Positions 28,062 to 39,511 of a DNA stretch of 64,000 bases are shown here, piece by piece. The stretch lies in contig NZ_WIDL01000005.1 of the NCBI RefSeq assembly GCF_009496535.1, forward strand, positions 124,001 through 188,000, in the 5' to 3' direction. The position numbers were made by a program, and so were the translations under genes. The stretch is from Stenotrophomonas sp. MYb238 (GTDB taxonomy: Bacteria > Pseudomonadota > Gammaproteobacteria > Xanthomonadales > Xanthomonadaceae). The notes below the pieces were generated by a model, which saw nothing but the letters and a program-made list of their open reading frames with translations, searched no databases and had not been told where the DNA came from. Positions within the stretch are counted from its first letter, which is position 1. Each line of letters opens with the position of its first letter.

Positions 28062-29276
28062 TCAGCCCTTGATGACACCCAGTTCCCGGCCGATGCGGGT
28101 GAAGGCGTCGATAGCGCGGTCCAGGTGGTCGCGGCTGTGCGCCGCGCTCATCTGGGTGCGGATGCGCGCCTGTCCCTTCGGCACCACCGGGAAGAAGAAT
28201 CCGATCGCGTAGATGCCTTCCTCGAGCAGGCGCTGCGCGAACTTCTGCGCGAGCGGGGCGTCGTACAGCATCACCGGGCTGATCGGATGCACGCCCGGCT
28301 TCACGTCGAACCCGGCGGCGGTCATTTTCTGGCGGAAATAGGCGGTGTTCTCGGCCAGCTTTTCGCGCAGGTCGCCGGCCTTGTCGAGCATGTCGAAGGC
28401 CTTGATGCCGGCGGCGACCACGTGCGGCGGCAGCGAGTTGGAGAACAGGTACGGGCGCGAACGCTGGCGCAGCAGCTCGATCACTTCGGCGCTGGCGCAG
28501 GTGAAGCCGCCCAGCGCGCCGCCCATGGCCTTGCCGAGGGTGCCGGTGATGATGTCGATGCGGTCCAGCACGCCCTTGACCTCGGCCGAGCCGCGGCCGG
28601 TGGCGCCGAGGAAGCCGGTGGCGTGGCATTCGTCGATGTGCACCAGCGCGCCGTACTTCTTCGCCAGCGCGGTGATCTCGTCCAGCGGGGCGATGAAGCC
28701 GTCCATCGAGAACACGCCGTCGGTGGTGATCAGCTTGGTCCTGCAGCCGGCGGCATCGGCGGCCTGCAGCTGCGCTTCTAGGTCGGCCATGTCGCAGTTG
28801 GCGTAGCGGAAACGCTTGGCCTTGCACAGGCGCACGCCGTCGATGATCGAGGCATGGTTGAGCGCGTCGGAGATGATCGCGTCGTTCTCGCCCAGCAGCG
28901 GCTCGAACAGGCCGCCATTGGCGTCGAAGCAGGCGGCGTAGAGGATGGTGTCGTCCTTGCCGAAGAAGGCGGCGATCTGCGCTTCCAGCTGCTTGTGCAG
29001 GTCTTGGGTGCCGCAGATGAAGCGCACCGAGGCCATGCCGAAACCGTGGCTGTCCAGCGCGTCCTTGGCGGCCTGGATCAGGTCCGGGTGGTCGGCCAGG
29101 CCCAGGTAGTTGTTGGCGCAGAAGTTCAGCACGCTGCGGCCGTCGTCCAGGGTGATCTCGGCCGACTGCGGGCTGGTGATGATGCGTTCGGACTTGAACA
29201 ACCCCTGCGCGCGGATGGCGTCCAGTTCCTCGGCGTAATGCCGGGTGAGCGGGGAAGTGTTCGCGTTGGCGGTCAT
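28062..29276 (-). CDS. kbl: Glycine C-acetyltransferase (2-amino-3-ketobutyrate CoA ligase)
   Basis: 404 residues from the ATG at 29276; the frame is open upstream but this start matches the E. coli enzyme (398). It is a PLP enzyme that splits 2-amino-3-ketobutyrate with CoA into glycine and acetyl-CoA, the second step of threonine catabolism after Tdh. Landmarks are [45 protein letters not shown], and the PLP lysine in [18 protein letters not shown]. In E. coli kbl and tdh form an operon; here tdh is 6.5 kb away with other genes between, but both promoters share a motif. Confidence 0.97.
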   Translation of the reverse strand: MTANANTSPLTRHYAEELDAIRAQGLFKSERIITSPQSAEITLDDGRSVLNFCANNYLGLADHPDLIQAAKDALDSHGFGMASVRFICGTQDLHKQLEAQIAAFFGKDDTILYAACFDANGGLFEPLLGENDAIISDALNHASIIDGVRLCKAKRFRYANCDMADLEAQLQAADAAGCRTKLITTDGVFSMDGFIAPLDEITALAKKYGALVHIDECHATGFLGATGRGSAEVKGVLDRIDIITGTLGKAMGGALGGFTCASAEVIELLRQRSRPYLFSNSLPPHVVAAGIKAFDMLDKAGDLREKLAENTAYFRQKMTAAGFDVKPGVHPISPVMLYDAPLAQKFAQRLLEEGIYAIGFFFPVVPKGQARIRTQMSAAHSRDHLDRAIDAFTRIGRELGVIKG

Positions 29277-29292
29277 GGCGGGGGCTTGCGAT

Positions 29293-29311
29293 GGAAGGAG
29301 TGCCGATTCTA
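29293..29311 (-). promoter_or_regulatory. Putative kbl promoter/leader motif shared with tdh
   Basis: The minus strand reads TAGAATCGGCACTCCTTCC. TAGAAT is a good -10 placed 29 bp before the kbl start. The same 19 bases with two differences occur at the same place upstream of tdh (36876-36894). The part downstream of the -10, CGGCACTC, would lie at the transcription start and leader. Confidence 0.5.
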
Positions 29312-29440
29312 GCGGCCGGGCGGCATCGCCGCCGGTTTCATGGGGAATGGCTATAAGCGCCACGGCCGAAGTCATTTCTCCGCCCGCGTGTGCGCCCGCA
29401 GCATCGACGCTCCCACCCACGCCTTCGCAAGGAACCTTCG

Positions 29441-30868
29441 ATGACCGCGCTCCCCCTCCCGTCCACCGCGCCGACCAGGAAGCTGTTGTCCCTCAGCCTG
29501 GCCGTGGCGCTGTGCGGAGCGGCGGCATCGGCGTGGGCGCAGGCGCCTACCGTGGAACAGCTGCAGCAGCGCCTGGAGCGGCTGGAGCGCCTGGCCGGCG
29601 TATCTGGCGGCGCACCCGCCGACGGTGCCGGCCTGGCCGACCTGGACCAGCGCCTGCGCATCCTCGAACGCCGCCTGGAGCTGCAGGAAGAAGAACGCGT
29701 GGCCACCGCCAAGGCCGCGCCGAGGGTTGCGGTCGACCACAAGGGCGCCGCCTTCACTTCCGGCGACGGCAATTACGAACTGAGGCTGCGCGGCCTGCTG
29801 CAGGGTGATGCGCGGGTGTTCCTCGGCAACAGCAGCCAGAACGACACCTTCCTGCTGCGCACCGCGCGGCCGACGCTGGAGGGATCGCTGGGCCGGCTGC
29901 TGGCCTACCGTTTCACCCCGGAGTTCGCCGGCGACAGCGCCAGCATCGTCGATGCCTATGCCGACCTGCGCTTCGACCCGGCGTACACCGTGCGCGTGGG
30001 CAGGTTCACCTCGCCGGTCGGGCTGGAGCGCCTGCAGTCCTCTTCCGCGCTGGTCGATGTCGAACGCGCGCTGGCCAGCGAACTGGCCCCCAACCGCGAC
30101 CTGGGCGTGCAGTTGCAGGGCGAAGTCGCCAAGGGAAAATTCAGCTACGCGCTGGGCGTGTTCAATGGCGCGGTAGATGGCCGCGACGCGGCCACCGGCA
30201 ATCCGGACGACGATGTCGAGTTCGCCGGTCGCGTGTTCTTCGAACCCTTGAAGGGCACGGGCAGCGCCTGGGCGGGGCTGGGATTCGGCCTGGGCGCGAG
30301 CTCGGGCGAGAAGCACGGCGCCGGCAGCAGTTTCCTGCCGCGCTACCGCACGCCGGGGCAGGCGACCTTCTTCAGCTACCGCGGCACGGTGCTGGCCGAC
30401 GGCAGCCATCGCCGCTGGTCGCCGCAGGGCTGGTTCTACCGCGACGGATTCGGCCTGCAGGGCGAGTACATCGTGTCGCGGCAGGAGGTGGCGCGCGACG
30501 GCCGCCGCGCGGCGCTGCAACACCGCGCTTGGCAGGCCACCGCCAGCTACGTGCTCAGCGGCGAGGACGCGGGCTACCGCGGGGTGACGCCGTCCCGGCC
30601 GTTCGGCAGCAACGGCGGCCTGGGCGCGTTCGAGCTGACGGCACGCTACGGCGTGCTGGACATCGACGACGACGCATTCCCGTTCTATGCCGATCCGGCC
30701 GCTTCCGCCTCGCGCGTGCGCGCCTGGACGCTCGGCGCGAACTGGTACCTGACGGCCAACCTCAGGCTGGCGACCAACTACCTGCACAGCCGCTTCGATG
30801 CCGCGTCCGGCGGCGCCGCCCTGCCTGCCGAGAAAGCCGTGTTCTCGCGCCTGCAGGTTTCCTTCTGA
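29441..30868 (+). CDS. OprO/OprP-family porin
   Basis: 475 residues from the ATG at 29441, with AAGGAA at 6 bp. A signal peptide ends at ASAWAQA, then a coiled-coil segment ([35 protein letters not shown]) of the kind that trimerises such porins, followed by a 16-strand-type barrel ending in the aromatic F of SRLQVSF. The Porin_O_P stretches [19 protein letters not shown] and [13 protein letters not shown] are present. Family members are anion porins (phosphate, polyphosphate). Here the sulfate-transport genes begin 13 bp downstream, which argues for sulfate or a sulfonated compound as the physiological substrate. Confidence 0.88.
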   Translation: MTALPLPSTAPTRKLLSLSLAVALCGAAASAWAQAPTVEQLQQRLERLERLAGVSGGAPADGAGLADLDQRLRILERRLELQEEERVATAKAAPRVAVDHKGAAFTSGDGNYELRLRGLLQGDARVFLGNSSQNDTFLLRTARPTLEGSLGRLLAYRFTPEFAGDSASIVDAYADLRFDPAYTVRVGRFTSPVGLERLQSSSALVDVERALASELAPNRDLGVQLQGEVAKGKFSYALGVFNGAVDGRDAATGNPDDDVEFAGRVFFEPLKGTGSAWAGLGFGLGASSGEKHGAGSSFLPRYRTPGQATFFSYRGTVLADGSHRRWSPQGWFYRDGFGLQGEYIVSRQEVARDGRRAALQHRAWQATASYVLSGEDAGYRGVTPSRPFGSNGGLGAFELTARYGVLDIDDDAFPFYADPAASASRVRAWTLGANWYLTANLRLATNYLHSRFDAASGGAALPAEKAVFSRLQVSF

Positions 30869-30881
30869 CGGAGCATCCCCC

Positions 30882-31904
30882 ATGACCCAGACCTTCCGTT
30901 CCCGCGCCGGCCTGGCTTCGCTGGCCTTCCTGCTGACCCTGCTCTCCGGCGGCGCGTTCGCCCGCGACGTGCAGCTGCTCAACGTGTCCTACGATCCCAC
31001 CCGCGAGCTGTACCGCGATTTCAACGCCGCCTTCGCCCGCCACTGGAAGGAAACCCGCGGCGACACCGTCGCCGTGGAGACCTCGCACGGCGGTTCCGGC
31101 AAGCAGGCGCGCGCGGTGATCGACGGCATCCAGGCCGACGTGGTCACGCTGGCGCTGGCCTACGACGTGGACGCGATCGCGCAGAAGGCCAGGCTGCTGC
31201 CGGCCGACTGGGAATCGCGCCTGCCCGACAACAGCGCGCCGTATACCTCGACCATCGTGTTCCTGGTGCGCAAGGGCAACCCCAAGGGCATCCGCGACTG
31301 GCCGGACCTGCTGCGCGCCGGCGTGTCGGTGGTGACGCCCAACCCGAAGACCTCCGGCGGCGCGCGCTGGAACTACCTCGCCGCCTGGGCCTATGCCGAG
31401 CACATCTTCAAGGGTGACCGCGAGCGCATCCTCACCTACATGCGCGCGCTGTTCCGCAACGTGCCGGTGCTGGATACCGGCGCGCGCGGCGCCACCACCA
31501 CCTTCGTCCAGCGCGGCATCGGCGACGTGCTGCTGGCCTGGGAGAACGAGGCCTTCCTGGCGCAGGAGGAACTGGGCCTGGACAAGTTCGAGATCGTGGT
31601 GCCGCGGCTGTCGATCCTGGCCGAGCCCTCGGTGGCGCTGATCGACCGCAACGTCGACCGCCACGGCACCCGCGAGGTGGCGCAGGCCTACCTGCAGTAC
31701 CTGTATTCGGCCGAGGGCCAGCGCATCGCTGCGCGCCACTACTACCGCCCACGCCATCCCGAACTGGCTGCGCCGGCCGACGTGGCGCGCTTCCCGCAGG
31801 TGCGGCTGGTGACCATCCGCGAGGCGTTCGGCTCGTGGCAGAAGGCGCAGGCCGAGCACTTCGCCGACGGCGGCGTGTTCGACCAGATCCAGGCGAGCAA
31901 ATAG
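30882..31904 (+). CDS. sbp: Sulfate ABC transporter periplasmic substrate-binding protein
   Basis: 340 residues. The signal peptide ends at GGAFA, then [21 protein letters not shown], the characteristic start of mature Sbp/CysP proteins. [17 protein letters not shown] and [14 protein letters not shown] form part of the dehydrated-sulfate pocket, and [17 protein letters not shown] is diagnostic for the family. It delivers sulfate to the CysTWA permease encoded directly after it. The gene follows the porin by 13 bp, so porin, binding protein and permease look like one transcription unit. Confidence 0.95.
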   Translation: MTQTFRSRAGLASLAFLLTLLSGGAFARDVQLLNVSYDPTRELYRDFNAAFARHWKETRGDTVAVETSHGGSGKQARAVIDGIQADVVTLALAYDVDAIAQKARLLPADWESRLPDNSAPYTSTIVFLVRKGNPKGIRDWPDLLRAGVSVVTPNPKTSGGARWNYLAAWAYAEHIFKGDRERILTYMRALFRNVPVLDTGARGATTTFVQRGIGDVLLAWENEAFLAQEELGLDKFEIVVPRLSILAEPSVALIDRNVDRHGTREVAQAYLQYLYSAEGQRIAARHYYRPRHPELAAPADVARFPQVRLVTIREAFGSWQKAQAEHFADGGVFDQIQASK

Positions 31905-31916
31905 GTGGCCGCAGGC

Positions 31917-32759
31917 ATGCAAGCGTTGCCGCAGGCGCGGCGCCGGCGCCGGGTACTGCCCGGCTTCGGCGTCGGCATGGGCATCACCGTGTTCTGGCTG
32001 GGGCTGATCGTGCTGATCCCGCTGGCCGGCGTGTTCCTGCGCGCGGCCGGGCTGGGCGTGGACGGCATCTGGCGCATATGGAGCGAGCCGCGCGTGCTGT
32101 CGGCGCTGCGGCTGAGCTTCGGCACCGCCTTCGCCGCGGCAACGTTCAATACGCTGATGGGCACCTGGGTGGCCTGGGTGTTCGTGCGCTACCGCTTCCC
32201 GGGCCGGCGCCTGTTCGATGCGATGATCGACCTGCCGTTCGCCCTGCCCACCGCGGTGGCCGGCATCGCGCTCACCGCGCTGTACGGCGGGCAGGGCTGG
32301 GTCGGGCGCTGGCTTGAGCCGCTGGGCCTGAAGGTCGCCTACACGCCGGTAGGCATCGTGGTCGCGCTGGTGTTCGTCGGCCTGCCGTTCGTGGTGCGCA
32401 TCGTGCAGCCGGTACTGGCCGAAGCCGAGCGCGAACTGGAGGAAGCGGCCGCGACGCTGGGCGCCAGCCGCTGGCAGACCATCGCGCGCGTGGTCGTGCC
32501 CACGTTGTGGCCGGCGATGCTGACCGGTTTCGCGCTGGCGTTCGCGCGTGGGGTGGGCGAGTACGGCTCGGTGATCTTCATCGCCGGCAACCTGCCGTTC
32601 GCCACCGAGATCGCGCCGCTGCTGATCACCATCCGCCTGGACGAGTTCGACTACGCCGGCGCCACCGCCATCGCCGCGGCGATGCTGCTGCTGTCCTTCC
32701 TGGTGCTGCTGCTGGTCAACAGCCTGCAGGCGCGGCTGCAACGCAGGGGCGCGCGATGA
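31917..32759 (+). CDS. cysT: Sulfate ABC transporter permease CysT
   Basis: 280 residues from the ATG at 31917, preceded by AGGTGG; a GTG at 31905, directly after the sbp stop, is an alternative. The protein has six hydrophobic helices (GMGITVFWLGLIVLIPLAGVF onward) and the EAA loop of ABC permeases (EAAATLGASRWQTIARVVVPTLWP), which contacts CysA. It pairs with CysW to form the sulfate/thiosulfate channel. Its TGA overlaps the ATG of cysW (ATGA). Confidence 0.93.
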   Translation: MQALPQARRRRRVLPGFGVGMGITVFWLGLIVLIPLAGVFLRAAGLGVDGIWRIWSEPRVLSALRLSFGTAFAAATFNTLMGTWVAWVFVRYRFPGRRLFDAMIDLPFALPTAVAGIALTALYGGQGWVGRWLEPLGLKVAYTPVGIVVALVFVGLPFVVRIVQPVLAEAERELEEAAATLGASRWQTIARVVVPTLWPAMLTGFALAFARGVGEYGSVIFIAGNLPFATEIAPLLITIRLDEFDYAGATAIAAAMLLLSFLVLLLVNSLQARLQRRGAR

Positions 32760-33715
32760 ACGAGATGGTATCCGGGCTGCCGGCGGCGATCGCCGCGGCG
32801 GATGGCCGCCGCGCCGCACCGCGCGTGGCCAGCGTGACCACCGAGCCGCGCTGGGTGCGGGTGCTGCTGATCCTCGGCGCGCTGGGCTTCCTGCTCTCGT
32901 TCCTGCTGCTGCCGCTGCTGCTGGTGTTCGTCGAGGCGCTGCGCGGCGGCGCGCAGGCGTTCTGGAGCGCGGTGAGCGACTCGGACGCGCTGGCGGCGGT
33001 GCGCCTGACCCTGCTGGTCACCGCCATCGTGATCCCGCTCAACCTGGTGTTCGGCATCGCCGCGGCGTGGGTGGTGAGCAAGCACCGCTTCCCCGGCAAA
33101 CGCTGGCTGGTGACCCTGATCGACCTGCCGTTCTCGGTGTCGCCGGTGGTGGCCGGGCTGGTGTTCATCCTGCTGTTCGGCCGTGACGGCTGGCTGTGGC
33201 CGCTGATCGAGGAAGGCGTGCGCCTGCACCTGCCGGTGATCGGCGAGGTGCTGCTGCAGCTGCCGCGCATCGTGTTTGCGATCCCTGGCATCGTGCTGGC
33301 CACCACCTTCGTCACCTTCCCGTTCATCGCCCGCGAACTGATGCCGCTGATGGAGCAGCAGGGCAGCGACGAGGAGCTGGCGGCGCTGACCCTGGGCGCC
33401 AATGCTTGGCAGATGTTCTGGAAGGTGACCCTGCCCAACATCCGCTGGGGCCTGCTGTACGGCGTGCTGCTGTGCAGTGCGCGGGCGATGGGCGAGTTCG
33501 GCGCGGTGTCGGTGGTGTCCGGGCATATCCGCGGGCGCACCAACACGCTGCCGCTGCACGTAGAGATCCTCTACAACGAGCCCTCCGCGCATACCTGGAG
33601 CGCCGCGTTCGCCTGCGCCTCGCTGCTGGCCGGCACCGCGCTGCTGACGCTGGTGCTGAAGACTTTCCTGGAATGGCGGCATGGCCAGTCGCTGGCCGCC
33701 GCACACCACCGTTGA
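32756..33715 (+). CDS. cysW: Sulfate ABC transporter permease CysW
   Basis: 319 residues from the ATG at 32756, which overlaps the cysT stop by 4 bp. An N-terminal polar stretch of about 35 residues precedes six helices. The EAA-type loop reads [55 protein letters not shown] is typical of CysW and distinguishes it from CysT (only the first part, [14 protein letters not shown], is needed). It is the second half of the sulfate permease. Confidence 0.94.
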   Translation: MNEMVSGLPAAIAAADGRRAAPRVASVTTEPRWVRVLLILGALGFLLSFLLLPLLLVFVEALRGGAQAFWSAVSDSDALAAVRLTLLVTAIVIPLNLVFGIAAAWVVSKHRFPGKRWLVTLIDLPFSVSPVVAGLVFILLFGRDGWLWPLIEEGVRLHLPVIGEVLLQLPRIVFAIPGIVLATTFVTFPFIARELMPLMEQQGSDEELAALTLGANAWQMFWKVTLPNIRWGLLYGVLLCSARAMGEFGAVSVVSGHIRGRTNTLPLHVEILYNEPSAHTWSAAFACASLLAGTALLTLVLKTFLEWRHGQSLAAAHHR

Positions 33716-33722
33716 GGTGACG

Positions 33723-34775
33723 ATGAACATCCGCATACAACAGCTGGGCAAGCGTTTCGGCGCATTCCCCGCGCTCGACGGCGTCAGTCTGGACATCCGC
33801 AGCGGTGAACTGCTGGCCCTGCTCGGGCCCTCCGGGTCGGGCAAGACCACCCTGCTGCGCGCGCTCGCCGGGCTGGAGCAGCCCGAGCAGGGCCGCATCC
33901 TGTTCGACGGCGAGGACGCCACCGCGCTGAGCGTGCAGGCGCGCCGTGCCGGTTTCGTGTTCCAGCACTACGCGCTGTTCCGGCACATGGACGTGCGCGC
34001 CAACATCGCTTTCGGCCTGGAGGTGCGGCGCGGTGCGCAGCGCTGGCCGAAGGCGCGCATCGACGCGCGCGTGGAGGAACTGCTGGCGCTGGTGCAGCTC
34101 GACGGCCTGGGCGGGCGCTACCCGACGCAGCTGTCCGGCGGCCAGCGCCAACGCGTGGCCCTGGCGCGCGCGCTGGCGATCGAGCCGCGCGTGCTGCTGC
34201 TGGACGAACCGTTCGGCGCGCTGGACGCGCAGGTGCGCCGCGACCTGCGCGGTTGGCTGCGCGAACTGCACGACCGCACCGGCCTGACCACGGTGTTCGT
34301 CACCCACGACCAGGAAGAGGCGCTGGAACTGGCCGACCGGGTGGCGATCCTCAACCGCGGCCGCATCGAACAGGTCGGCAGTCCGGGCGAGATCTACGAC
34401 CGGCCGGCGTCGCCCTTCGTGTACGGCTTCGTCGGCGAGGCCAACCGCCTGCCGGCGCGGGCCGACGGCGACGCGCTGGACGTGGCCGGCGCGCGCTGGT
34501 CGCGGCCTGCCGGCCTGCCGGCCGCGGATGCGCTGGAGGTCTACGTGCGCCCGGAAGACATGCGCGTCGGCGATGCCGGCGACTGGGTGGGCACGGTGCT
34601 GTCGGTGCAGCGCAGCGGCGCGCGCGCGCGGCTGCGCGCCCGCCTGCGCGGCGCCGCTGTGGACGTGGACGTGGACGTCGAGCTTCCGCCCGACGCGCCG
34701 CACTACGCGGCGGGGCAGGTGGTCGCGCTGGCGGCGCGGCGCCACGGGGTGTTTCCGGTATCCAGCGCCGGTTAG
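33723..34775 (+). CDS. cysA: Sulfate/thiosulfate ABC transporter ATP-binding protein
   Basis: 350 residues from the ATG at 33723, preceded by GAGGTG. All ABC ATPase motifs are present: Walker [18 protein letters not shown]-loop [11 protein letters not shown], signature [15 protein letters not shown], Walker [13 protein letters not shown], and H-loop [12 protein letters not shown]-terminal TOBE-like regulatory domain ([14 protein letters not shown] ... [11 protein letters not shown]) follows. It energises CysTW. It is the last gene of the porin-sbp-cysT-cysW-cysA cluster; no cysP paralogue, cysB or other sulfur-assimilation gene is in the window. Confidence 0.96.
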   Translation: MNIRIQQLGKRFGAFPALDGVSLDIRSGELLALLGPSGSGKTTLLRALAGLEQPEQGRILFDGEDATALSVQARRAGFVFQHYALFRHMDVRANIAFGLEVRRGAQRWPKARIDARVEELLALVQLDGLGGRYPTQLSGGQRQRVALARALAIEPRVLLLDEPFGALDAQVRRDLRGWLRELHDRTGLTTVFVTHDQEEALELADRVAILNRGRIEQVGSPGEIYDRPASPFVYGFVGEANRLPARADGDALDVAGARWSRPAGLPAADALEVYVRPEDMRVGDAGDWVGTVLSVQRSGARARLRARLRGAAVDVDVDVELPPDAPHYAAGQVVALAARRHGVFPVSSAG

Positions 34776-35041
34776 CGGCGGCCGCGCGGCGTTCCGGGCC
34801 GCGTGGGCGCGCGCTGTTCCTTCGACGATGCGGTGCCGTGGGTCCGTCCACGGCGGTATGCCTAGTCGTTGGTGGTCAGGGAAATCAGCGCCCGGCGAGG
34901 GACTCGCAACCGGGGCGCTGGCTTCAACGGCGCGTCCGCCCACGCCCGCCCGCCGGGGCGCTGGCGTTGCCGGCCAATCTGGTTAAGAATTTGTGAATCC
35001 TGCGCCATGGCGGCGCCGGCATCCCATTCACGGAGATTCCC

Positions 35042-35740
35042 ATGATTCCCTGCAAGCGCCTTGCCGCCGTTGCCTGTGCCGCCCTGCTGTCCGTCCCGTT
35101 CGCCGCCTGCGCCGAAGACGCGGCATCGCCCGTCAGCTGGGAAATCGGCGCGGTCTCGGACTACCTGTTCCGCGGCGCCTCGCAGACCGACGAGAAGCCC
35201 ACGGTGCAGGGCAGCGTCACCTGGACCACGGCGAGCGGCCTCTACGTCGGCAGCTTCGCCTCGGGCGTGGATTTCGGCGACGGCAGCCCCGACATCGAGG
35301 TGGACTACTTCGTCGGCTACGGCTTCGACGTCAGCGACAAGGTCAACGTCGATGTGCTGCTCAACCGCTACACCTACCCGGGTGCCAGCCAGATGGCCTA
35401 CAACGAACTGGTCACCACCACCACCATCGCCGAGAACTGGAAGGTCAACGTCAGCTATACCAACGACGTGTGGGGCAGCAGCACCACCGGCTGGTACTAC
35501 GGCCTCGGCGGCGAGTGGGGCCTGCCGAACGACTTCAGCCTGAACGCCAACGTCGGCCGCAGCGTGTTCAACGACAGCGACGTGGCGCAGGACTACACCG
35601 ACTGGGGCGTGGGCATCGGCCGCAGCTTCGGCATCGCCAACGTCTCGCTGGGCTACTACGGCACCGACGGCAAGGGCCGCGACAACTTCGGCAAGCTGGC
35701 TGACGACCGCCTCATGCTGTCGGTGAAGATCGCGCGCTGA
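35042..35740 (+). CDS. TorF-family putative porin (Gcw_chp type)
   Basis: 232 residues. The signal peptide MIPCKRLAAVACAALLSVPFAACA is followed by the family opening VSWEIGAVSDYLFRGASQTDEKP, then alternating aromatic strands such as GLYVGSFASGVDF, DIEVDYFVGYG and TGWYYGLGGEWGLP, ending in DRLMLSVKIAR. The family (conserved hypothetical Gcw_chp/TorF) is predicted to form a beta-barrel in the outer membrane; the substrate is unknown. It is monocistronic, 266 bp after cysA, and shares a bidirectional terminator with tdh. Confidence 0.88.
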   Translation: MIPCKRLAAVACAALLSVPFAACAEDAASPVSWEIGAVSDYLFRGASQTDEKPTVQGSVTWTTASGLYVGSFASGVDFGDGSPDIEVDYFVGYGFDVSDKVNVDVLLNRYTYPGASQMAYNELVTTTTIAENWKVNVSYTNDVWGSSTTGWYYGLGGEWGLPNDFSLNANVGRSVFNDSDVAQDYTDWGVGIGRSFGIANVSLGYYGTDGKGRDNFGKLADDRLMLSVKIAR

Positions 35741-35762
35741 GCGCGGCGGTGGGGCGATAACG

Positions 35763-35790
35763 AAAAAAGGCGCCGTCAGGCGCCTTTTTT
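35763..35790. terminator. Bidirectional intrinsic terminator between the TorF-type porin and tdh
   Basis: A perfect 12-bp palindromic stem with six A on the left and six T on the right (AAAAAAGGCGCC, loop GTCA, GGCGCCTTTTTT). Each strand therefore reads a hairpin followed by a U-tract, ending both convergent transcripts. Confidence 0.93.
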
Positions 35791-35819
35791 CTTCTTTCTC
35801 GGGGATGCGCCGGCTGGCC

Positions 35820-36857
35820 TCAGTACCAGCTCAGCACCACCTTGCCGGCCTTGCCCTGTTCCATCAGGTCGAAGCCTTCCTGGAAGCGCTCCACCGGCAG
35901 CTGGTGGGTGAGCACCTTGCCGAGCGGGAAACCGGACAGCACCAGCTGGGTCATCTTGTACCAGGTCTCGTACATCTTGCGGCCGTAGATGCCTTGCACG
36001 GTCAGGCCCTTGAAGATGATCTTGTCCCAGTCGCAGCCGGCGCCCTTGGGCATGATGCCGAGCATGGCGATCTTGCCGCCGTGGTACATGCAGTCGAGCA
36101 TGTCGTTGAACGCGCGCGGGTTGCCGCTCATTTCCAGGCCCACGTCGAAGCCTTCCATGTGCAGGTCGGCCATCACGTCCTTCAGCGACTGGTTGGCGAC
36201 GTTGACCACGCGCGTGGCGCCCATGTCGGCGGCCAGCTTCAGGCGGAAATCGTTGACGTCGGTGACCACTACGTTGCGCGCGCCGATGTGCTTGCAGATG
36301 CCGGCGGCGATGATCCCGATCGGGCCGGCGCCGGTGATCAGCACGTCCTCGCCGATCACGTCGAATTCCAGCGCGCAGTGCGCGGCGTTGCCGTAGGGGT
36401 CGAAGAAGGCGGCCAGCTCGGATGGGATCTGGTCGGGGATCGGCCACAGGTTGCTGGCCGGCATCACCATGTATTCGGCGAAGGCGCCGTTGACGTTGAC
36501 GCCGATGCCGACGGTGTTAGGGCACAGGTGCGGGCGGCCGCCGCGGCAGTTGCGGCAGTGGCCGCAGACGATGTGGCCTTCGGCCGAGACGCGCTGGCCG
36601 ATTTCGTAGCCGGTCACGCCCGGACCGATCTCGGCGATGCGGCCGACGAATTCGTGGCCGATGGTCAGGCCCGGTTTGATGGTGCGCTGGCTCCATTCGT
36701 CCCACAGGTAGATGTGCAGGTCGGTGCCGCAGATGGCGGTCTTCTCCAGCTTGATCAGGACCTGGTTGGGTCCGGGCACCGGCACCGGCACCTCTTCCAT
36801 CCAGATGCCCTTGGTCGCCTCGCGCTTCACCAGCGCGCGCATCGTCTTCTGTGTCAT
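35820..36857 (-). CDS. tdh: L-threonine 3-dehydrogenase
   Basis: 345 residues, near the E. coli enzyme (341). It oxidises threonine to 2-amino-3-ketobutyrate with NAD, feeding Kbl. The catalytic zinc cysteine is in [18 protein letters not shown] and the histidine in [13 protein letters not shown]. The structural zinc cluster is [15 protein letters not shown]. The Rossmann motif is [21 protein letters not shown]. The gene is separated from kbl by the porin/sulfate block, but both genes point the same way and share a 19-base promoter motif, pointing to joint regulation. Confidence 0.97.
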   Translation of the reverse strand: MTQKTMRALVKREATKGIWMEEVPVPVPGPNQVLIKLEKTAICGTDLHIYLWDEWSQRTIKPGLTIGHEFVGRIAEIGPGVTGYEIGQRVSAEGHIVCGHCRNCRGGRPHLCPNTVGIGVNVNGAFAEYMVMPASNLWPIPDQIPSELAAFFDPYGNAAHCALEFDVIGEDVLITGAGPIGIIAAGICKHIGARNVVVTDVNDFRLKLAADMGATRVVNVANQSLKDVMADLHMEGFDVGLEMSGNPRAFNDMLDCMYHGGKIAMLGIMPKGAGCDWDKIIFKGLTVQGIYGRKMYETWYKMTQLVLSGFPLGKVLTHQLPVERFQEGFDLMEQGKAGKVVLSWY

Positions 36858-36875
36858 TGCCGGGAAACCGCAGTG

Positions 36876-36894
36876 GGAAAGAGTGCCGATTATA
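36876..36894 (-). promoter_or_regulatory. Putative tdh promoter/leader motif shared with kbl
   Basis: The minus strand reads TATAATCGGCACTCTTTCC. TATAAT is a perfect -10, 31 bp before the tdh start; no good -35 is seen at 17 bp. It matches the kbl motif at 29293-29311 in 17 of 19 positions. Confidence 0.5.
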
Positions 36895-36954
36895 TGCGTT
36901 CGGCCGTAACCGCCCGTACCGGCGGGTCCGGGCTACGGCGATGGTTTCACCCGC

Positions 36955-36960
36955 TACAAT
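36955..36960 (+). promoter_or_regulatory. Putative -10 element of the S46 peptidase gene
   Basis: TACAAT lies 29 bp upstream of the ATG at 36990. The -35 region is poor. Position and spacing are the only support. Confidence 0.35.
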
Positions 36961-36989
36961 CGGGTTTCCATTTTCCGGGGGTCCGCCTC

Positions 36990-39155
<2,166 letters not shown>

Positions 39156-39179
39156 GCCGCGCTCCGGCCTGATCGAAGA

Positions 39180-39210
39180 CCCCGGACGGGAAACCGTCCG
39201 GGGTTTTTCT
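39180..39210 (+). terminator. Intrinsic terminator of the S46 peptidase gene
   Basis: CCCCGGACGG and CCGTCCGGGG form a 10-bp stem with a GAAA tetraloop followed by TTTTT, 25 bp after the stop codon. Confidence 0.9.
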
Positions 39211-39511
39211 ATTGCCGCTGTTCTTGGCAGGCGACCGCGCGGGCCATCACGACGTCATGGGCCGCTCCTGGCGGTTTTCGATGGGTTCATGGGGGCGGAC
39301 TCGTCCCGCACGGTGCGGGATGCGGAAACCCGGTTCAGGGCAGGCCCGGAATCCACGGCGCTGATCCGCTGGAGCGGCTTCACCCGCGAATAGCTTTGAG
39401 GTATTCCGCAAGGAACAATCGTGCGCCAGCGGCCTCCCGCAGTCCCCGGCTATCAGGCAGTCGGGCGGCACCTGGACGCGGGCAAACCGGGCGAGCAGGA
39501 GCGCGCTTGCG
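39211..39511. other. Gene-free region with small hairpin and degenerate REP-like half-site
   Basis: No credible gene. TCCCGCA and TGCGGGA around 39304-39320 can pair in a 7-bp stem. The stretch TGGAGCGGCTTCACCCGCGAA at 39370-39390 resembles one arm of the REP doublets found elsewhere in the window, with the head altered and the stem broken by one base. It may be a decayed single REP. Confidence 0.35.

Noticed and set aside
29352-29357. TATAAG upstream of the OprO/P-type porin as its -10
   Set aside because: No -35 at a usable distance and an 80-base gap to the start; the evidence is too weak to list.
35805-36989. Upstream extension of the S46 peptidase frame across tdh
   Set aside because: The extension is antisense to tdh. 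The ATG at 36990 starts a proper signal peptide and gives the known family length.
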